The position numbers and the translations under genes are program-made. The notes beneath the pieces are model-generated. The model was not told the DNA's origin. It ran no database searches and saw only the letters and a program-made list of their open reading frames with translations. 64,000 nucleotides of DNA from Marinobacterium_A aestuariivivens (GTDB taxonomy: Bacteria > Pseudomonadota > Gammaproteobacteria > Pseudomonadales > Balneatricaceae), in contig NZ_JBHSWE010000001.1 in assembly GCF_042661465.1 (NCBI RefSeq), positions 4,650,001 through 4,714,000 on the forward strand, given 5' to 3'. The first letter of the stretch is position 1, and each line of letters opens with the position of its first letter. This document shows positions 19,805 to 33,295 of this stretch, in pieces.

Positions 19805-20878
19805 TTATGCCTTGCGGATCCACTGGTCGACGCCGACGGCGACGATAATCAGCAGGCCGACGGTGAACTCCTGCCACAATACATCGACACCGTACAGCGC
19901 CAGGCCATTGCGGAAGATGCCGACCACCAGAGCCCCCACCAGGGTGCCGAAGATAGAGCCGCGGCCGCCGAACAGGCTGGTGCCGCCGATCACCACCGCG
20001 GTGATGCTGTCGAGGTTGGCCATCATGCCGGCCTGCGGGCTGACGGAGCCGATGCGGCCGATCAGGGCCCAGGCGGCGACGGCGCAGAGCACGCCGGCGA
20101 CGACGTAGACCGACAGCAGCACACGTTCGACGCGGATACCGGCCAGGCGGGCCGCGGCGGGATCGTCGCCGGTGGCATAGACGTGCTTGCCCCAGGCGGT
20201 CCACTTCAGGGCGTACCAGATCAGCACGAAGAGTCCCAGCATCAGCAGCGAGCCATAGGTCAGGCGCGCGCCGAAGAAGTCGAAGGCGGTGCCGGTCCAG
20301 TGCAGCAGCGGCGCGCTGGCGTCGATATCCTGGGAGCGGATGGTTTCGCTGCGCGAATACCAGAGGTTCAGGGCGAAGAAGATGTTCCAGGTGCCGAGGG
20401 TGACGATAAAGGGCGGCAGCCTGAAGCGCGTCACCAGCATGCCGTTGATCCAGCCGGTAAAGGCGCCGGCCGCGAGGCCCACACCGAGGGCCAGGCTCGG
20501 GGGCAATCCGACCTCGATCGCCATACGGCCCATGATGACGGAGGTCAGCACCATCACGGCGCCGACCGAGAGGTCGATACCGGCGGTGAGGATGATCAGG
20601 GTCTGGGCGATCCCGAGAATGCCGATGATGGTGACCTGCTGCACGACCAGCGAGAGGTTGAACGGATGCAGGAAGCGCTCTCCGATCAGGACGCTGAACA
20701 GGGCAATGGCCGCCAGCAGCACGATGGTCGGCGCGGCGACCGGATACTGGTGGAAGAACTGGTGGATTTTCTCGCCCAGGGAAGCCCGGGCATCGAAGGA
20801 CGCGAAATCGCCGGATGCGGCATCGGCGACCTTCTCGTGGTCGGCCACCTGTGTGTTGGCAGTCGGAGTAGTGCTCAT
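19805..20878 (-). CDS. frcC: Fructose ABC importer permease FrcC
   Basis: 357 residues. An unusually long hydrophilic N-terminus (about 45 residues) precedes about eight to ten helices of the RbsC/FrcC family; GIDLSVGA, GWINGMLVTRF and IGGTSLFGGRGSIFGT are the family signatures. Length and N-terminal extension fit FrcC rather than RbsC. Fructose is the expected substrate from the FrcBCA set; ribose or mannose are alternatives known for this system. Confidence 0.85.
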   Translation of the reverse strand: MSTTPTANTQVADHEKVADAASGDFASFDARASLGEKIHQFFHQYPVAAPTIVLLAAIALFSVLIGERFLHPFNLSLVVQQVTIIGILGIAQTLIILTAGIDLSVGAVMVLTSVIMGRMAIEVGLPPSLALGVGLAAGAFTGWINGMLVTRFRLPPFIVTLGTWNIFFALNLWYSRSETIRSQDIDASAPLLHWTGTAFDFFGARLTYGSLLMLGLFVLIWYALKWTAWGKHVYATGDDPAAARLAGIRVERVLLSVYVVAGVLCAVAAWALIGRIGSVSPQAGMMANLDSITAVVIGGTSLFGGRGSIFGTLVGALVVGIFRNGLALYGVDVLWQEFTVGLLIIVAVGVDQWIRKA

Positions 20879-21023
20879 AATGGAAACCTGCAGTTGTTAT
20901 TCTTGGACGCCGGGGGGCTGAGCCCCGGCCGGCGCGCTGGAGCAATTTAGCCGAAAATTGCTCCTGCCCTCTTGCTGTAGAAGGTGGCATACAGACAGGG
21001 CGGCGTGCCGCCCGTCCCTGGTC
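20879..21023 (-). promoter_or_regulatory. Hairpin cluster between frcB and frcC
   Basis: Three stems lie here: GGGCGGC/GCCGCCC at 20998-21013, a perfect 10-bp stem with arms 20939-20948 and 20955-20964, and GCCGGGG/CCCCGGC near 20910-20931. Placed directly after the binding-protein gene, they may protect its mRNA or reduce read-through into frcC. Confidence 0.6.
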
Positions 21024-22034
21024 TTAACCCCAGCAGAGGCCCATGCCTTCCTCGGAGGACTTGGACTCGATCGATTCGACCGGCTGGTCGGTGATCAGCT
21101 CGACACCGGTGTTGACGAAGTCCAGGCCCTCGGTGGCCTGCGGCCTGGTACCGGTCCGGGCGTACTCGAGAACCGCGTCGACACCCATCGAGGCCATGCG
21201 CAGCGGGAACTGCATCGAGGTGGCGCCGATGACGCCGCCGCGTACGTTATCGACACCCGGGCAGCCGCCATCGACCGAGACGATGAGTGCATCGGTCTTG
21301 CCGAGTGCCTTCAGAGCCTCGTAGGCGCCGGCCGCGGCCGGTTCGTTGATGGTGTAGACGACATTGATGCCGGGGTCTTTCTGCAGCAGGTTTTCCATCG
21401 CCCGGCGACCGCCCTCTTCGGAACCGGCGGTGACGTCGTTGCCGACGATGCGCGGATCGGTTTCGTCGCCGATGTCGTTGGGATCGTTCAGATCGATGCC
21501 AAAGCCCTTGAGAAAGCCCTGGTCACGGGCAACATCGACGCTGATCTCGCTACTGTTGAGATCCAGCATCGCAATCCTGGCGGTAGCGGCTTTTTCGCCG
21601 AGCTGGGCTTTGGCCCACTGGCCGATCAGCTCGCCGGCCTTGAAGTTGTCGGTGGCGAAGGTGGCATCGGCCGCGGTGGCCGGGGAGAGGGGGTGTCCAG
21701 GGCGATGACCAGCAGGCCGGCTTCGCGGGCCCGCTCGATGGCCGGTACGATGGCGGCGGAATCGTTGGGGGTGATCAGGATGCCCTTGGCGCCGGCGGCA
21801 ATCAGGTTTTCGACCGCCTGCACCGGGATTCGTTGTCGCCGTCGAACTTGCCGGCGAAGGTCCGCAGCTCGACGCCATTGGCCTCGGCTTTCATCGCCGC
21901 GCCCTCTTTCATCTTGACGAAGAAGGGGTTGGTGTTGGTCTTGGTGATCAGGCCGACGATCGGCTTTTCATCCGCCAGAGCCAGGGGGAGGCGACAGCGA
22001 AGGCCAGTGCCAGGGCGCTCAGTTGCTTTTTCAT
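21024..22034 (-). CDS. frcB: Fructose-binding protein FrcB, three frameshifts
   Basis: 337 residues after restoring one base at each of three sites: G5 run 21984-21988 (signal peptide), CCGGG near 21823-21827, and G5 run 21689-21693. The corrected protein starts MKKQLSALALAFAVASPLAL, then VGLITKTNTNPFFVKMKEG, TPNDSAAIVPAIERAREAGL, NEPAAAGAYEALKALG and VSVDGGCPG, a type I sugar-binding fold. Three losses within 300 bases, all in G/C runs and all restoring perfect family sequence, speak for sequencing error. It is the first gene of frcBCA; the kinase gene of an upstream two-component system ends 125 bases before it. Confidence 0.82.
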
Positions 22035-22159
22035 CTTGTTGTCTCCGTTGTTTTTGTTGTACTGCGAAGTGTCAGTAGGCTCATTTAAGGGCCGAAGGAT
22101 TAACGGAGAATTTCGGTGGTCATGGGCGCCGTTAACAATTGAAACAGAAGGGTGGCGCG

Positions 22160-24657
<2,498 letters not shown>

Positions 24658-24658
24658 C

Positions 24659-25387
24659 TCAGACGCGGCTCACCTGGCCGTGGAAACAGTAGCCCAGGCC
24701 GCGTTCGGTGCGGATGTACTGCGGCTGGCGCGGATTGGGTTCCAGCTTGCGCCGCAGCCGCAGTATCAGCACATCGATGGTGCGATCGAACACCTCGCTG
24801 TTGTCGCCCCGGGTCATCTCCAGCAGCTGGTCGCGGCTGAGGATGCGGTTCGGCGCCTGAGCCAGGGCTTCGAGCAGGTTGAATTCACCGAAGGTGAGTT
24901 CCACTTCGGTGCCGTCGCTGCGGCTCAGCTGCCGCGCCGTCAGGTCGAGGATCCAGTCGCCGAATGCGAGGCGCTGGTGGCTGTGCAGGTCTTCGCTGCG
25001 GGCCACCGGACCGGCCGAGCGGCGCAACAGGGCGCGTACCCGGGCCAGCAGCTCGCGCACATTGAAGGGTTTCATCAGGAAATCGTCGGCCGCCAGTTCC
25101 AGACCGAGGATACGGTCGGTTTCGTCCCCCTTGCCGGTCAGCATCATGATCGGGATCACGGACCTGGCCCGCAGCTCCCTGGCCAGCTGCATGCCGTCCT
25201 CGCCGCGCAGCCGCAGATCCAGGATCACCAGCGAAAAGGCCGATTCGTTCAGGGCGCGCTGCATCTCGGCGCCATTGCTGACCGCAACGGCTTCGAATCC
25301 GTTGTCGTCCAGCAGGTCCTGCAGGAGTTCGCGCATATCGGCTTCGTCGTCGACAACCAGGATTTTCGGGCGCACTGTTTCGGTCAT
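24659..25387 (-). CDS. OmpR-family response regulator, TorR-like
   Basis: 242 residues: receiver (VVDDEADMRELLQ, phospho-Asp in VILDLRLRGEDG, Lys in LMKPFNVREL) and winged-helix domain (LTFGEFNLLEALAQ ... RTERGLGYCF). ATG 25387 is used because MTETVRPKILVVDDE starts the receiver directly; upstream in-frame sequence is not conserved in type. It heads the order regulator-kinase-frcBCA on the minus strand, so it probably controls fructose uptake. Divergent from the LacI gene at 25624. Confidence 0.88.
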   Translation of the reverse strand: MTETVRPKILVVDDEADMRELLQDLLDDNGFEAVAVSNGAEMQRALNESAFSLVILDLRLRGEDGMQLARELRARSVIPIMMLTGKGDETDRILGLELAADDFLMKPFNVRELLARVRALLRRSAGPVARSEDLHSHQRLAFGDWILDLTARQLSRSDGTEVELTFGEFNLLEALAQAPNRILSRDQLLEMTRGDNSEVFDRTIDVLILRLRRKLEPNPRQPQYIRTERGLGYCFHGQVSRV

Positions 25388-25515
25388 GACTTCCTTCCGT
25401 TCAGAGGTGACGGCTGTTCTGATATCACAGAATAGGCCAGATCGAATTTCAAATGTTACAGCCGGTGAAGGCCCGGCCGCCCGGCACGACCGAATTAAAG
25501 CCTGTTTCGGAATGG

Positions 25516-25559
25516 TTGACAACGTTGTCTGCTTCGCTCTATGCTTTGTCAACGTTGTC
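25516..25559 (+). promoter_or_regulatory. Promoter with twin operators for the sucrose LacI repressor
   Basis: TTGACA (25516-25521) and TATGCT (25540-25545) are 18 bases apart. GACAACGTTGTC, a perfect 12-bp palindrome, overlaps the -35 (25518-25529), and a second CAACGTTG core lies just after the -10 (25550-25557), 30 bases from the first, on the same face of the helix. Repression of the lacI gene by its own product is the natural reading. Confidence 0.65.
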
Positions 25560-25623
25560 GCCCGGCACTGTCGCTTGTGCTTCTGGCTGTCAACTCGGCA
25601 CTCACAACTGGATACTGTCCTTC

Positions 25624-26634
25624 ATGGTCTCGATCAAAGACGTCGCCAAACATGCCGGTACCTCCTTCAAGACCGTCTCGCGGGTCATCAACAATGATCC
25701 TGCGGTCCGGGAGGAGACCCGCGACAAGGTGCTGCGCTCGATCGAGGCGCTGAACTACAGGCCCAACAGTGCCGCGCGCATGATGCGCAACCAGAAGTCC
25801 GGCGTGATCGGCTTCATATCCGATGATGTCGTGACCCGTCCCTATGCCGGCGAATTGCTGCTTGGGGCCCAGGAAGTGGCCAGCGAGCACGACAAGGTGC
25901 TGATGGTCGTGAATATGGAGCACGACCGTCGCCACCGCCAGCAGGCGCTGGACATGCTGCTGGAGCGCCGTGTCGAGGGGCTGGTGCTGGCGACCTATTA
26001 CCACCGCGAAGTCGAGGTTCCGGCGGAGCTGCTGAGCGTGCCCTCGGTGCTGGTGAACTGCTACAGCCACAGGGTCCAGCTGCCGACCTTCGTGCCCGAC
26101 GACGAGCGGGCCGGCTACGAGGCGACCCGGCTGCTGGTCGAGCGGGGTCATCGGCGCATCGGACTGATCAGCCTCCATCCCGAGGTGACGGCGGCGAAGC
26201 TTCGTCTGTCCGGTTATCGCAGGGCGCTGGAGGAGGGCGGTCTGGCGTTCGATTCGGAACTGGTGGTGCGCGGCGAGGATGTCTTCGGAAAAGAGCCCGC
26301 GGCCTATAGTGTCGAAACCGCGCTGGCGCAGCTGATGGCACTGTCGTCGCGGCCGACGGCCCTGGTGTGCGGCAAGGACGAGTTCGCGATGCAGGCCTAC
26401 TTCCTGCTGCTGCGCTACGGTATCCGCGTCGGCCAGGAGATGGCGCTGACCAGTTTCGACAACCAGCGACTGATTGCCCCCAATCTGTCGCCGGGCCTGA
26501 CCACGATGGCGTTGCCGCACCTCGAGATGGGTCGTGCGGCGATGCGCCATCTGCTCGGCGGGGAGACTGACAACAGTACCCGGCTGATACCCATGCCCCC
26601 GATCGTGCGGGAATCGCACCGGGTGGATAGGTGA
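25624..26634 (+). CDS. LacI-family repressor of the sucrose/fructoside locus
   Basis: 336 residues. Helix-turn-helix and hinge at 1-60 (SIKDVAKHAGTSFKTVSRVI, then RPNSAARMM), followed by the two-lobed sugar-binding domain (VIGFISDDVV, RGHRRIGLISLH, LTSFDNQRLIAPNL). ATG 25624 is used; upstream in-frame sequence contains the promoter. It heads a co-directional locus of ABC importer, GH32 hydrolase, porin and fructokinase, which makes sucrose, a kestose-type oligomer or a derived hexose the expected inducer. Operators at its own promoter and inside the next gene share the CAACGTTG core. Confidence 0.88.
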   Translation: MVSIKDVAKHAGTSFKTVSRVINNDPAVREETRDKVLRSIEALNYRPNSAARMMRNQKSGVIGFISDDVVTRPYAGELLLGAQEVASEHDKVLMVVNMEHDRRHRQQALDMLLERRVEGLVLATYYHREVEVPAELLSVPSVLVNCYSHRVQLPTFVPDDERAGYEATRLLVERGHRRIGLISLHPEVTAAKLRLSGYRRALEEGGLAFDSELVVRGEDVFGKEPAAYSVETALAQLMALSSRPTALVCGKDEFAMQAYFLLLRYGIRVGQEMALTSFDNQRLIAPNLSPGLTTMALPHLEMGRAAMRHLLGGETDNSTRLIPMPPIVRESHRVDR

Positions 26635-26708
26635 GACCGTCCCGGCGAACGTGGATGCCGGGGCGATAACGAAAGTTGGTTCGATAACAATAAACAGGAT
26701 GACCTGCA

Positions 26709-27979
26709 ATGAAGCGATTCACTCCCTCCGTTCTCTCTGTTGCTGTGATGACAACGTTGTCTTTCTCGATCGGCGCCGTCGCGGCAGCACCGGAAACCCT
26801 CAAGCTCTGGCGACACGAAACCTCGAATATCGCCGAGATCGAGGTCAGCAAGGCAGCGGTCGAGCGGTTCAACCAGTCGCAGAACAACTGGAAGGTCGAA
26901 ATCGAGATGATCCCGGAGGGCTCATACACCGAGACCGTGACCGCGGCGGTGCTGGCCGGCGATCTGCCCTGCATTCTCGACATGGATCAACCGGTGGTGC
27001 CCAATTTCGCCTGGTCCGGCTATCTGCGCCCGCTCGAGGGGCTGGTTTCCCGGGCGGCGCTGGATGCGCTGATCGACACCGCCAAAGGAACTTACAAGGG
27101 CGAGGTATACTCGGTCGGTCAATATGAAGCGGCGCTGGCACTGTTCTCCCGCAAGTCCGTATTGCAGGAGCACGGCATCCGCATCGCGACAACCGATCAG
27201 CCCTGGACAAAGGAAGAATTCCTGGCGGCGCTCGCCACGCTGAAAGACTCCGGTCAGTACCGTTATCCACTTGCCATCGGCGCGGGTTGGACCGGTGAAT
27301 GGTACTCCTATGCCTTTGCGCCGATGCTGCAGAGTTTTGGCGGCGACCAGATCGACCGCGGCAATTACCTTGCTGCCGAAGGGGTGTTGAACGGCGAGCG
27401 CGCCCTGGCCTGGGGGAATTTTTCCAGACGCTGTTCGAAAAGGGCTATGTCGATCGCAACCCCAGCGACGACAAGGCGTTCGGTCAGGGACGTGCGGCCC
27501 TCGACTACATGGGCAACTGGGAGATGTCCAACCACAGCAAGATGTGGGGTGACGACCTGGTGGTGATGCCGGTGCCGGACTTCGGCCAGGGGCCGGTCAT
27601 TGGCGGCGGTTCCTGGCACTGGGGTATTACCCAGAGCTGCGAGCAGCCGGAGGGGGCCGCGGCCTTTATCGACTATATTCTGCAGCCGGCCGAGGTCGCC
27701 GAGATGTCCAGGGCAACCGGGATGATACCCTCGACGCCGGCCGCCGCCGAGCTGACCGAGCATTACCGTACCGGCGGCGACTGGCGCTTCTTCTACGACT
27801 ACAGCAACGCCTACGCCCGGCTGAGACCGGCGACGCCGGCCTATCCCATCATCTCGAGCACCTTCGAATCGATGGCCCGCAATATCAAGGACGGCTCCGA
27901 CGTGCAGGACGCCCTCGATCAGGCGGTCGATACCATCGAGCGCAATATCTCCGATAACAAGGGCTACGGCTTCAACTAG
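26709..27979 (+). CDS. Extracellular solute-binding protein, family 1 (oligosaccharide), one frameshift
   Basis: 423 residues after one base is restored in the G5 run at 27412-27416 (junction AWGEFFQTLFEKG). Signal peptide MKRFTPSVLSVAVMTTLSFS with cleavage near AVAAA; then LKLWRHETSN, LAGDLPCILDMDQP and GGGSWHWGITQSC, typical of CUT1 sugar receptors such as those for sucrose, trehalose or fructosides. Periplasmic receptor of the importer encoded next. An exact LacI operator lies inside codons 14-18. A strong hairpin follows the gene. Confidence 0.87.
26750..26761. promoter_or_regulatory. Intragenic LacI operator, exact copy of the upstream one
   Basis: GACAACGTTGTC, identical to 25518-25529, lies 41 bases into the binding-protein gene, about 1.23 kb from the promoter operators. 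Position and identity recall intragenic auxiliary operators that allow DNA looping or block elongation. Confidence 0.5.
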
Positions 27980-28004
27980 ACGGGGTTCCAGCTCCTGCAG
28001 CCTT

Positions 28005-28035
28005 CCCGCCGGACCCGGCCCGGGTCCGGAGCGGG
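28005..28035 (+). promoter_or_regulatory. Hairpin after the oligosaccharide-binding-protein gene
   Basis: CCGGACCCG-GCC-CGGGTCCGG, a perfect 9-bp stem, is extended by CCCG/CGGG outside a 2-base bulge. There is no T-tract. It sits 26 bases after the stop codon, between binding protein and permease, and is likely an mRNA-stabilising or attenuating element. Confidence 0.6.
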
Positions 28036-28113
28036 CGGGCTGTGCCTTTGAACCTGTCCGCGGGACCTATACTCATGCAAGCAGATACCTCAGTAATTAT
28101 TCGGGAGAGGCCG

Positions 28114-29216
28114 ATGGAGCCGGGTTTGGCGCTCGGTCCACGGCAAGACAACCTGGACCAGACACCGCGCCGCCGCTATGTCTTCCTGATGAGCACGCCG
28201 GCCTTGCTGGGACTCTTCATGTTCCTGGTGCTGCCGTTTCTGATGGCGGTGGTGATGTCCTTTACCGATCAGCGGCTGTTGTCGCCCAACGAAACCGGCT
28301 GGGTGGGGCTGCGCAACTACGACCGCCTGCTCAGCGTCAACTGGCTGGTGCAGCAGCCGGAGCGCGATACCGCGGGTCAGGCGCTGCGCGACGATGACGG
28401 CCAGATCGAGTATCCGCGCCTGCGTACCCTGTTGCGCTCCGACCCCGCGCTGCGGGACTACAAGGAATTCACCAGCTGGAACATCGGCGAACAGCGCTTC
28501 ATCGTGCTGGCCAAGGACCCGCACTTCATCCGCTCCTTCCTCAACACGCTGCTGTTCGTACTGCTGGTGGTGCCGCTGCAGTGCGGACTGGCGCTGGCCC
28601 TGGCATTGCTGATCAACCGCCAGCTGAAGGGGATCTACCTGTTTCGCACGGTGTTCTTCTCGCCGGTGGTGACTTCGATCGTGGTGGTGTCGATCGTCTG
28701 GAGTTTCCTCTATCACCGCGATCTCGGCCTGTTCAACCATTACCTGCAGGCCATGAGCTTCGGTCTGATCGGACCGATCGACTGGCTCGGCGATCCGGAC
28801 TGGGCGATGCCGTCGATCGTGATCATGTCGGCCTGGCAGGCGGCCGGCGTGCAGATGCTGATTTTCCTGGCCGGCCTGCAGGGCATTTCGCAGGATCTCT
28901 ACGAGGCGGCCGAGCTCGATGGCGCCGGTGCCTGGAGCAAGTTCTGGCATGTCACGCTGCCCGGCCTCAAGAACACCCTGGTGTTCGTCATCATCAGTAC
29001 CACCATCCAGGCATTCGGCCTCTTCACCCAGGTCGATGTGATGACCCGCGGCGGCCCCAGGGCTCGACCTCGACGGTGATGTACCACGCCGTGACCAAGG
29101 GTTTTCGCGAGCAGGATATTGCCTACGGCTCGGCGATCAGCGTGATCTTCTTCCTGGTGATTCTGGCGATCGCGCTGTTCCAGAAACGCCTGTTCGATGG
29201 CAAGGGGGATAAGTAA
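28114..29216 (+). CDS. Sugar ABC importer permease (MalF/UgpA type), one frameshift
   Basis: 367 residues after one base is restored in the C4 run at 29055-29058 (junction GGPQGSTSTVMYH). Six or seven helices; the EAA loop is EAAELDGAGAWSKFWHVTLP. A hydrophilic insertion of about 80 residues after the first helix (RLLSPNETGW to RFIVLAKDPHF) is longer than in UgpA and recalls the periplasmic loop of MalF. ATG 28114 is preferred for its GGGAGAGG ribosome-binding site; earlier ATG 28075 or GTG 28042 are possible. The next permease starts at the following base. Confidence 0.84.
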
Positions 29217-30092
29217 ATGTCCGTCAAGCAACTGAAAACCCTCGGCTGGTACCTGATCCTGATCGGCGTCGGCTATGTCTTCCTGTTTCCGATGCTGTTC
29301 ATGCTGGTGTCGTCGCTGAAGCCCGAACAGGCGATCTTCGCCGATCTCTACTCGATCCGTGCGATCCTGCCGGTGGGCGAGCTGTCGCTGGACAACTATC
29401 GGCAGGTGTTCGAGAAGAGCAATATCGGCCTCTATTTCTGGAACTCGGTGCTGATCACCGGTGGCACCGTGATCATGGGCCTCTTCGTCAACAGCCTGCT
29501 GGCCTTCACGCTGTCGCGCATGAAATGGAGCGGACAGAAGCTGGTGCTGTCGGCGGTGATCGCGCTGATGATCATCCCGCTGGAGGCGATCGTCGTGCCG
29601 CTGCTGTTGCTGGCCTCGAAGCTGCCGTCCATCGGCTGGGAGGATGGCATGCTGGCGATCACGGGCTCTTGGCTCAATACGCTGCATGTGCAGATGCTGC
29701 CGTTCGTCGCCAACTCCTTCTTTATCTTTCTGTTCTATCAGTTCTTCCGCGACATTCCGAAGGACTTCGACGAGGCCGCCGAACTCGACGGCGCCACGCC
29801 ATTCCAGATCTACCGCCATATCATCGTACCGATGTCGGGGCCGGTGTTCGCCACCGTTGCGATTCTGCATTTCCTGCTGATGTGGAACCAGTACATCTGG
29901 CCGATCATGGCGGTGCAGGGCGAGGATGCGCGACCGGTGATGCCCGGTATCCAGATCTTCTTCGGCCGTCAGACCGGCTGGGGCGAGGTCATGGCCTATG
30001 CCTCCTTCGTGACTCTGCCGGTACTGGCGGTGTTCCTGGTGTTCCAGAAAAAATTCGTCCGCAGTCTGGCCGGTGCCGGCATCAAGGGCTGA
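29217..30092 (+). CDS. Sugar ABC importer permease (MalG/UgpE type)
   Basis: 291 residues, six helices, EAA loop EAAELDGATPFQIYRHIIVP, typical CUT1 ending with VFQKKFVRSLAGAGIKG. Its ATG directly abuts the stop of the partner permease, so the two are made together. Forms the inner-membrane channel with the preceding gene. Confidence 0.9.
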   Translation: MSVKQLKTLGWYLILIGVGYVFLFPMLFMLVSSLKPEQAIFADLYSIRAILPVGELSLDNYRQVFEKSNIGLYFWNSVLITGGTVIMGLFVNSLLAFTLSRMKWSGQKLVLSAVIALMIIPLEAIVVPLLLLASKLPSIGWEDGMLAITGSWLNTLHVQMLPFVANSFFIFLFYQFFRDIPKDFDEAAELDGATPFQIYRHIIVPMSGPVFATVAILHFLLMWNQYIWPIMAVQGEDARPVMPGIQIFFGRQTGWGEVMAYASFVTLPVLAVFLVFQKKFVRSLAGAGIKG

Positions 30093-30209
30093 ACGACTCG
30101 TCTGGCGGTGGATCCGGCGCTTCGCGCCTTGATCCCCCTACGGTTGCTTTGTACATCACAGAGGCTGTCCGGCGGGGTTCTCCGTACCCGGACGGCGGGA
30201 GAAAATAAA

Positions 30210-31349
<1,140 letters not shown>

Positions 31350-31391
31350 ACAATCAATGCGCGCCGGATCAAGCGCCGGCGCCGTTTTCCA

Positions 31392-32903
31392 ATGGATGTA
31401 ATCATGTCGCTCGAAACCACAGTCAGCGGTGCGGCGCCGTCGCGCCCCGCGATTCACTTTACGCCTGCGAAGGGCTGGATGAACGATCCGAACGGTCTCG
31501 TTTACTTTGACGGCGAGTACCATCTTTTCTACCAGTACTATCCCGATGCCAGGGTCTGGGGCCCCATGCACTGGGGTCATGCCGTCAGTACCGACCTGCT
31601 GCACTGGCAGCATCTGGATACGGCGCTGTTTCCCGACGAGGACGGCATGTGCTTTTCCGGCAGCGCCGTCGTCGACCACAGGGACTGCAGCGGCCTGTTC
31701 GGCGGCGAGCCGGGTTTGATCGCGTTCTACACGGCCCACCGCGTGCTCGATGAGGCCACCAATGACTACATCGAGGAACAGTGTGTCGCCTACAGCCGCG
31801 ACAGGGGACGCAGTTGGCAGAAATATGCCGGCAACCCGGTGATCGCGCCGCCGGGATTCAGGGACTTCCGCGATCCCAAGGTGATCTGGCATGAGGCCAG
31901 CCAGCACTGGATCATGGCGCTGGCCTGTGGCCAGTCGATCCGTTTCTACCGCTCCGAAAACCTGCTCGACTGGACGCTCGCCAGCGCGTTCGGCAGCGAC
32001 CAGGGCGCCCATACCGAGGGGCCCTGGGAATGTCCGGACCTGTTCGAGCTGGCGCTCGAGGATGGCCGCCGTCGCTGGGTGCTGGTCGTGGGCGTCGGCG
32101 CCGGCAAGGACGACTGGGGTTCCTTTACCCAGTACTTCGTCGGGGACTTCGACGGGACCGGGTTCCACAACGAGAATCCGGCGGACCAGGTGCTGCTGAT
32201 GGATGAAAGCCGGGACTTCTACGCTGCCCAGAGCTGGTCGGACGTGACCGACGGGCGTCGGCTGGCGATCGCCTGGCTAAATAACTGGCATTACGCCAAC
32301 CAGATACCGGAAAGCGGCTGGCGCGGCAACATGAGCCTGCCGCGTGAACTGGCACTGGTGACGACGGCCGAGGGAACGCGACTGCAGCAACGTTTCGTGC
32401 GTGAGCTGGCGGCCAGGTTCGAGCCGGTTCCACTGATCGACGACGGCGTCGGGCTCGCGGCGGGTCAGTCGTTCCAGGCGCCTGTCGACAAGGGGCCGCA
32501 GCTGGGGCGTGCGGCCCTCAGCCTGCAGGCGGGTAGCCGGGTCGAGATCTGTCTGCAGCAGGCCGGGTATGCCGACCTGGTGCTCAGTTTAGAAGAGGCC
32601 GGCCTCAGGCTGCAGCACCAGCGCCGCGGACAGAACGGTGACGAGAAATTCGACCGTTTCTTTCCCCATGACTTCAGCATCGGCGCAGGCGAGGGAAACA
32701 GCGTAACGCTCGAATGGGTCTGTGATCACGGCAGCCTCGAGCTGCTGGTTGATAACGGGCGGCTGTCGCTGAGCAGCCTCAGCATAAGCGGTGACGGGGG
32801 ATGCGCTTCCCTGTTCAGGGTGACAGAAGGCGAGGTGGTGCTGGAATCGCTGTACGGGGCCGCTATCAGGCTGCCGGCGCGGGGCGATCGTGCCGTGGCC
32901 TGA
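31392..32903 (+). CDS. GH32 beta-fructofuranosidase (sucrose/fructooligosaccharide hydrolase)
   Basis: 503 residues with the GH32 catalytic triad: nucleophile D32 in WMNDPNG, transition-state Asp in FRDPK (about 160) and acid/base Glu in ECPDL (about 213), followed by the C-terminal beta-sandwich. No signal peptide, so it acts in the cytoplasm on sugar delivered by the ABC importer, releasing fructose for the fructokinase downstream. Start could be ATG 31392 or ATG 31404; neither has a strong ribosome-binding site. Sucrose, inulin-type oligomers or other fructosides cannot be told apart here. Confidence 0.93.
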   Translation: MDVIMSLETTVSGAAPSRPAIHFTPAKGWMNDPNGLVYFDGEYHLFYQYYPDARVWGPMHWGHAVSTDLLHWQHLDTALFPDEDGMCFSGSAVVDHRDCSGLFGGEPGLIAFYTAHRVLDEATNDYIEEQCVAYSRDRGRSWQKYAGNPVIAPPGFRDFRDPKVIWHEASQHWIMALACGQSIRFYRSENLLDWTLASAFGSDQGAHTEGPWECPDLFELALEDGRRRWVLVVGVGAGKDDWGSFTQYFVGDFDGTGFHNENPADQVLLMDESRDFYAAQSWSDVTDGRRLAIAWLNNWHYANQIPESGWRGNMSLPRELALVTTAEGTRLQQRFVRELAARFEPVPLIDDGVGLAAGQSFQAPVDKGPQLGRAALSLQAGSRVEICLQQAGYADLVLSLEEAGLRLQHQRRGQNGDEKFDRFFPHDFSIGAGEGNSVTLEWVCDHGSLELLVDNGRLSLSSLSISGDGGCASLFRVTEGEVVLESLYGAAIRLPARGDRAVA

Positions 32904-33208
32904 AGCCGCCGCGACTCAAGCCGCCGGCCTGTCATATCCGGCCCCGGTTTGCGGGAGGGACTTTATTGCCCTCGATAGCCGCAAGATCAGCGGGTTCATG
33001 CGCCAGGTTAATATTTGAAATCGTCCGGGGTGGCCTGCGTGTTAAAAAACATGCAGAGCGGCTGAGGCCGAAACCGGCTTTTTCGACGTTGAGATCGTCG
33101 TTTTCTATCCAGGCGTCCGCGCCAGTTCTTGTTTCGTAATTTAAGAAGAAATTAAGACCAGAAAGTTCTTGATTCAGGGTAAGGGTAAAAATTAACATTG
33201 AACCATGG

Positions 33209-33224
33209 ACGTAAACGTTTACGT
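33209..33224. promoter_or_regulatory. 16-bp operator palindrome upstream of the porin
   Basis: ACGTAAACGTTTACGT is a perfect palindrome with the central CG typical of LacI-family operators; its AAACGTTT core differs from the CAACGTTG of the repressor at 25624. It lies 72 bases before the porin start. The rest of the 392-base gap 32904-33295 is A+T-rich toward the porin and shows no gene. Confidence 0.6.
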
Positions 33225-33295
33225 TCCGGTTTTTCCGACGGCCCCAGGGTCGAAAACCATAACGAAACCCCCATAAAAATAACGGTAGTAAAATA

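Noticed and set aside
19788..20990. Long open frames (about 390-400 codons) on both strands over frcC
   Set aside because: Shadow frames of the permease gene, whose own frame carries the RbsC/FrcC motifs.
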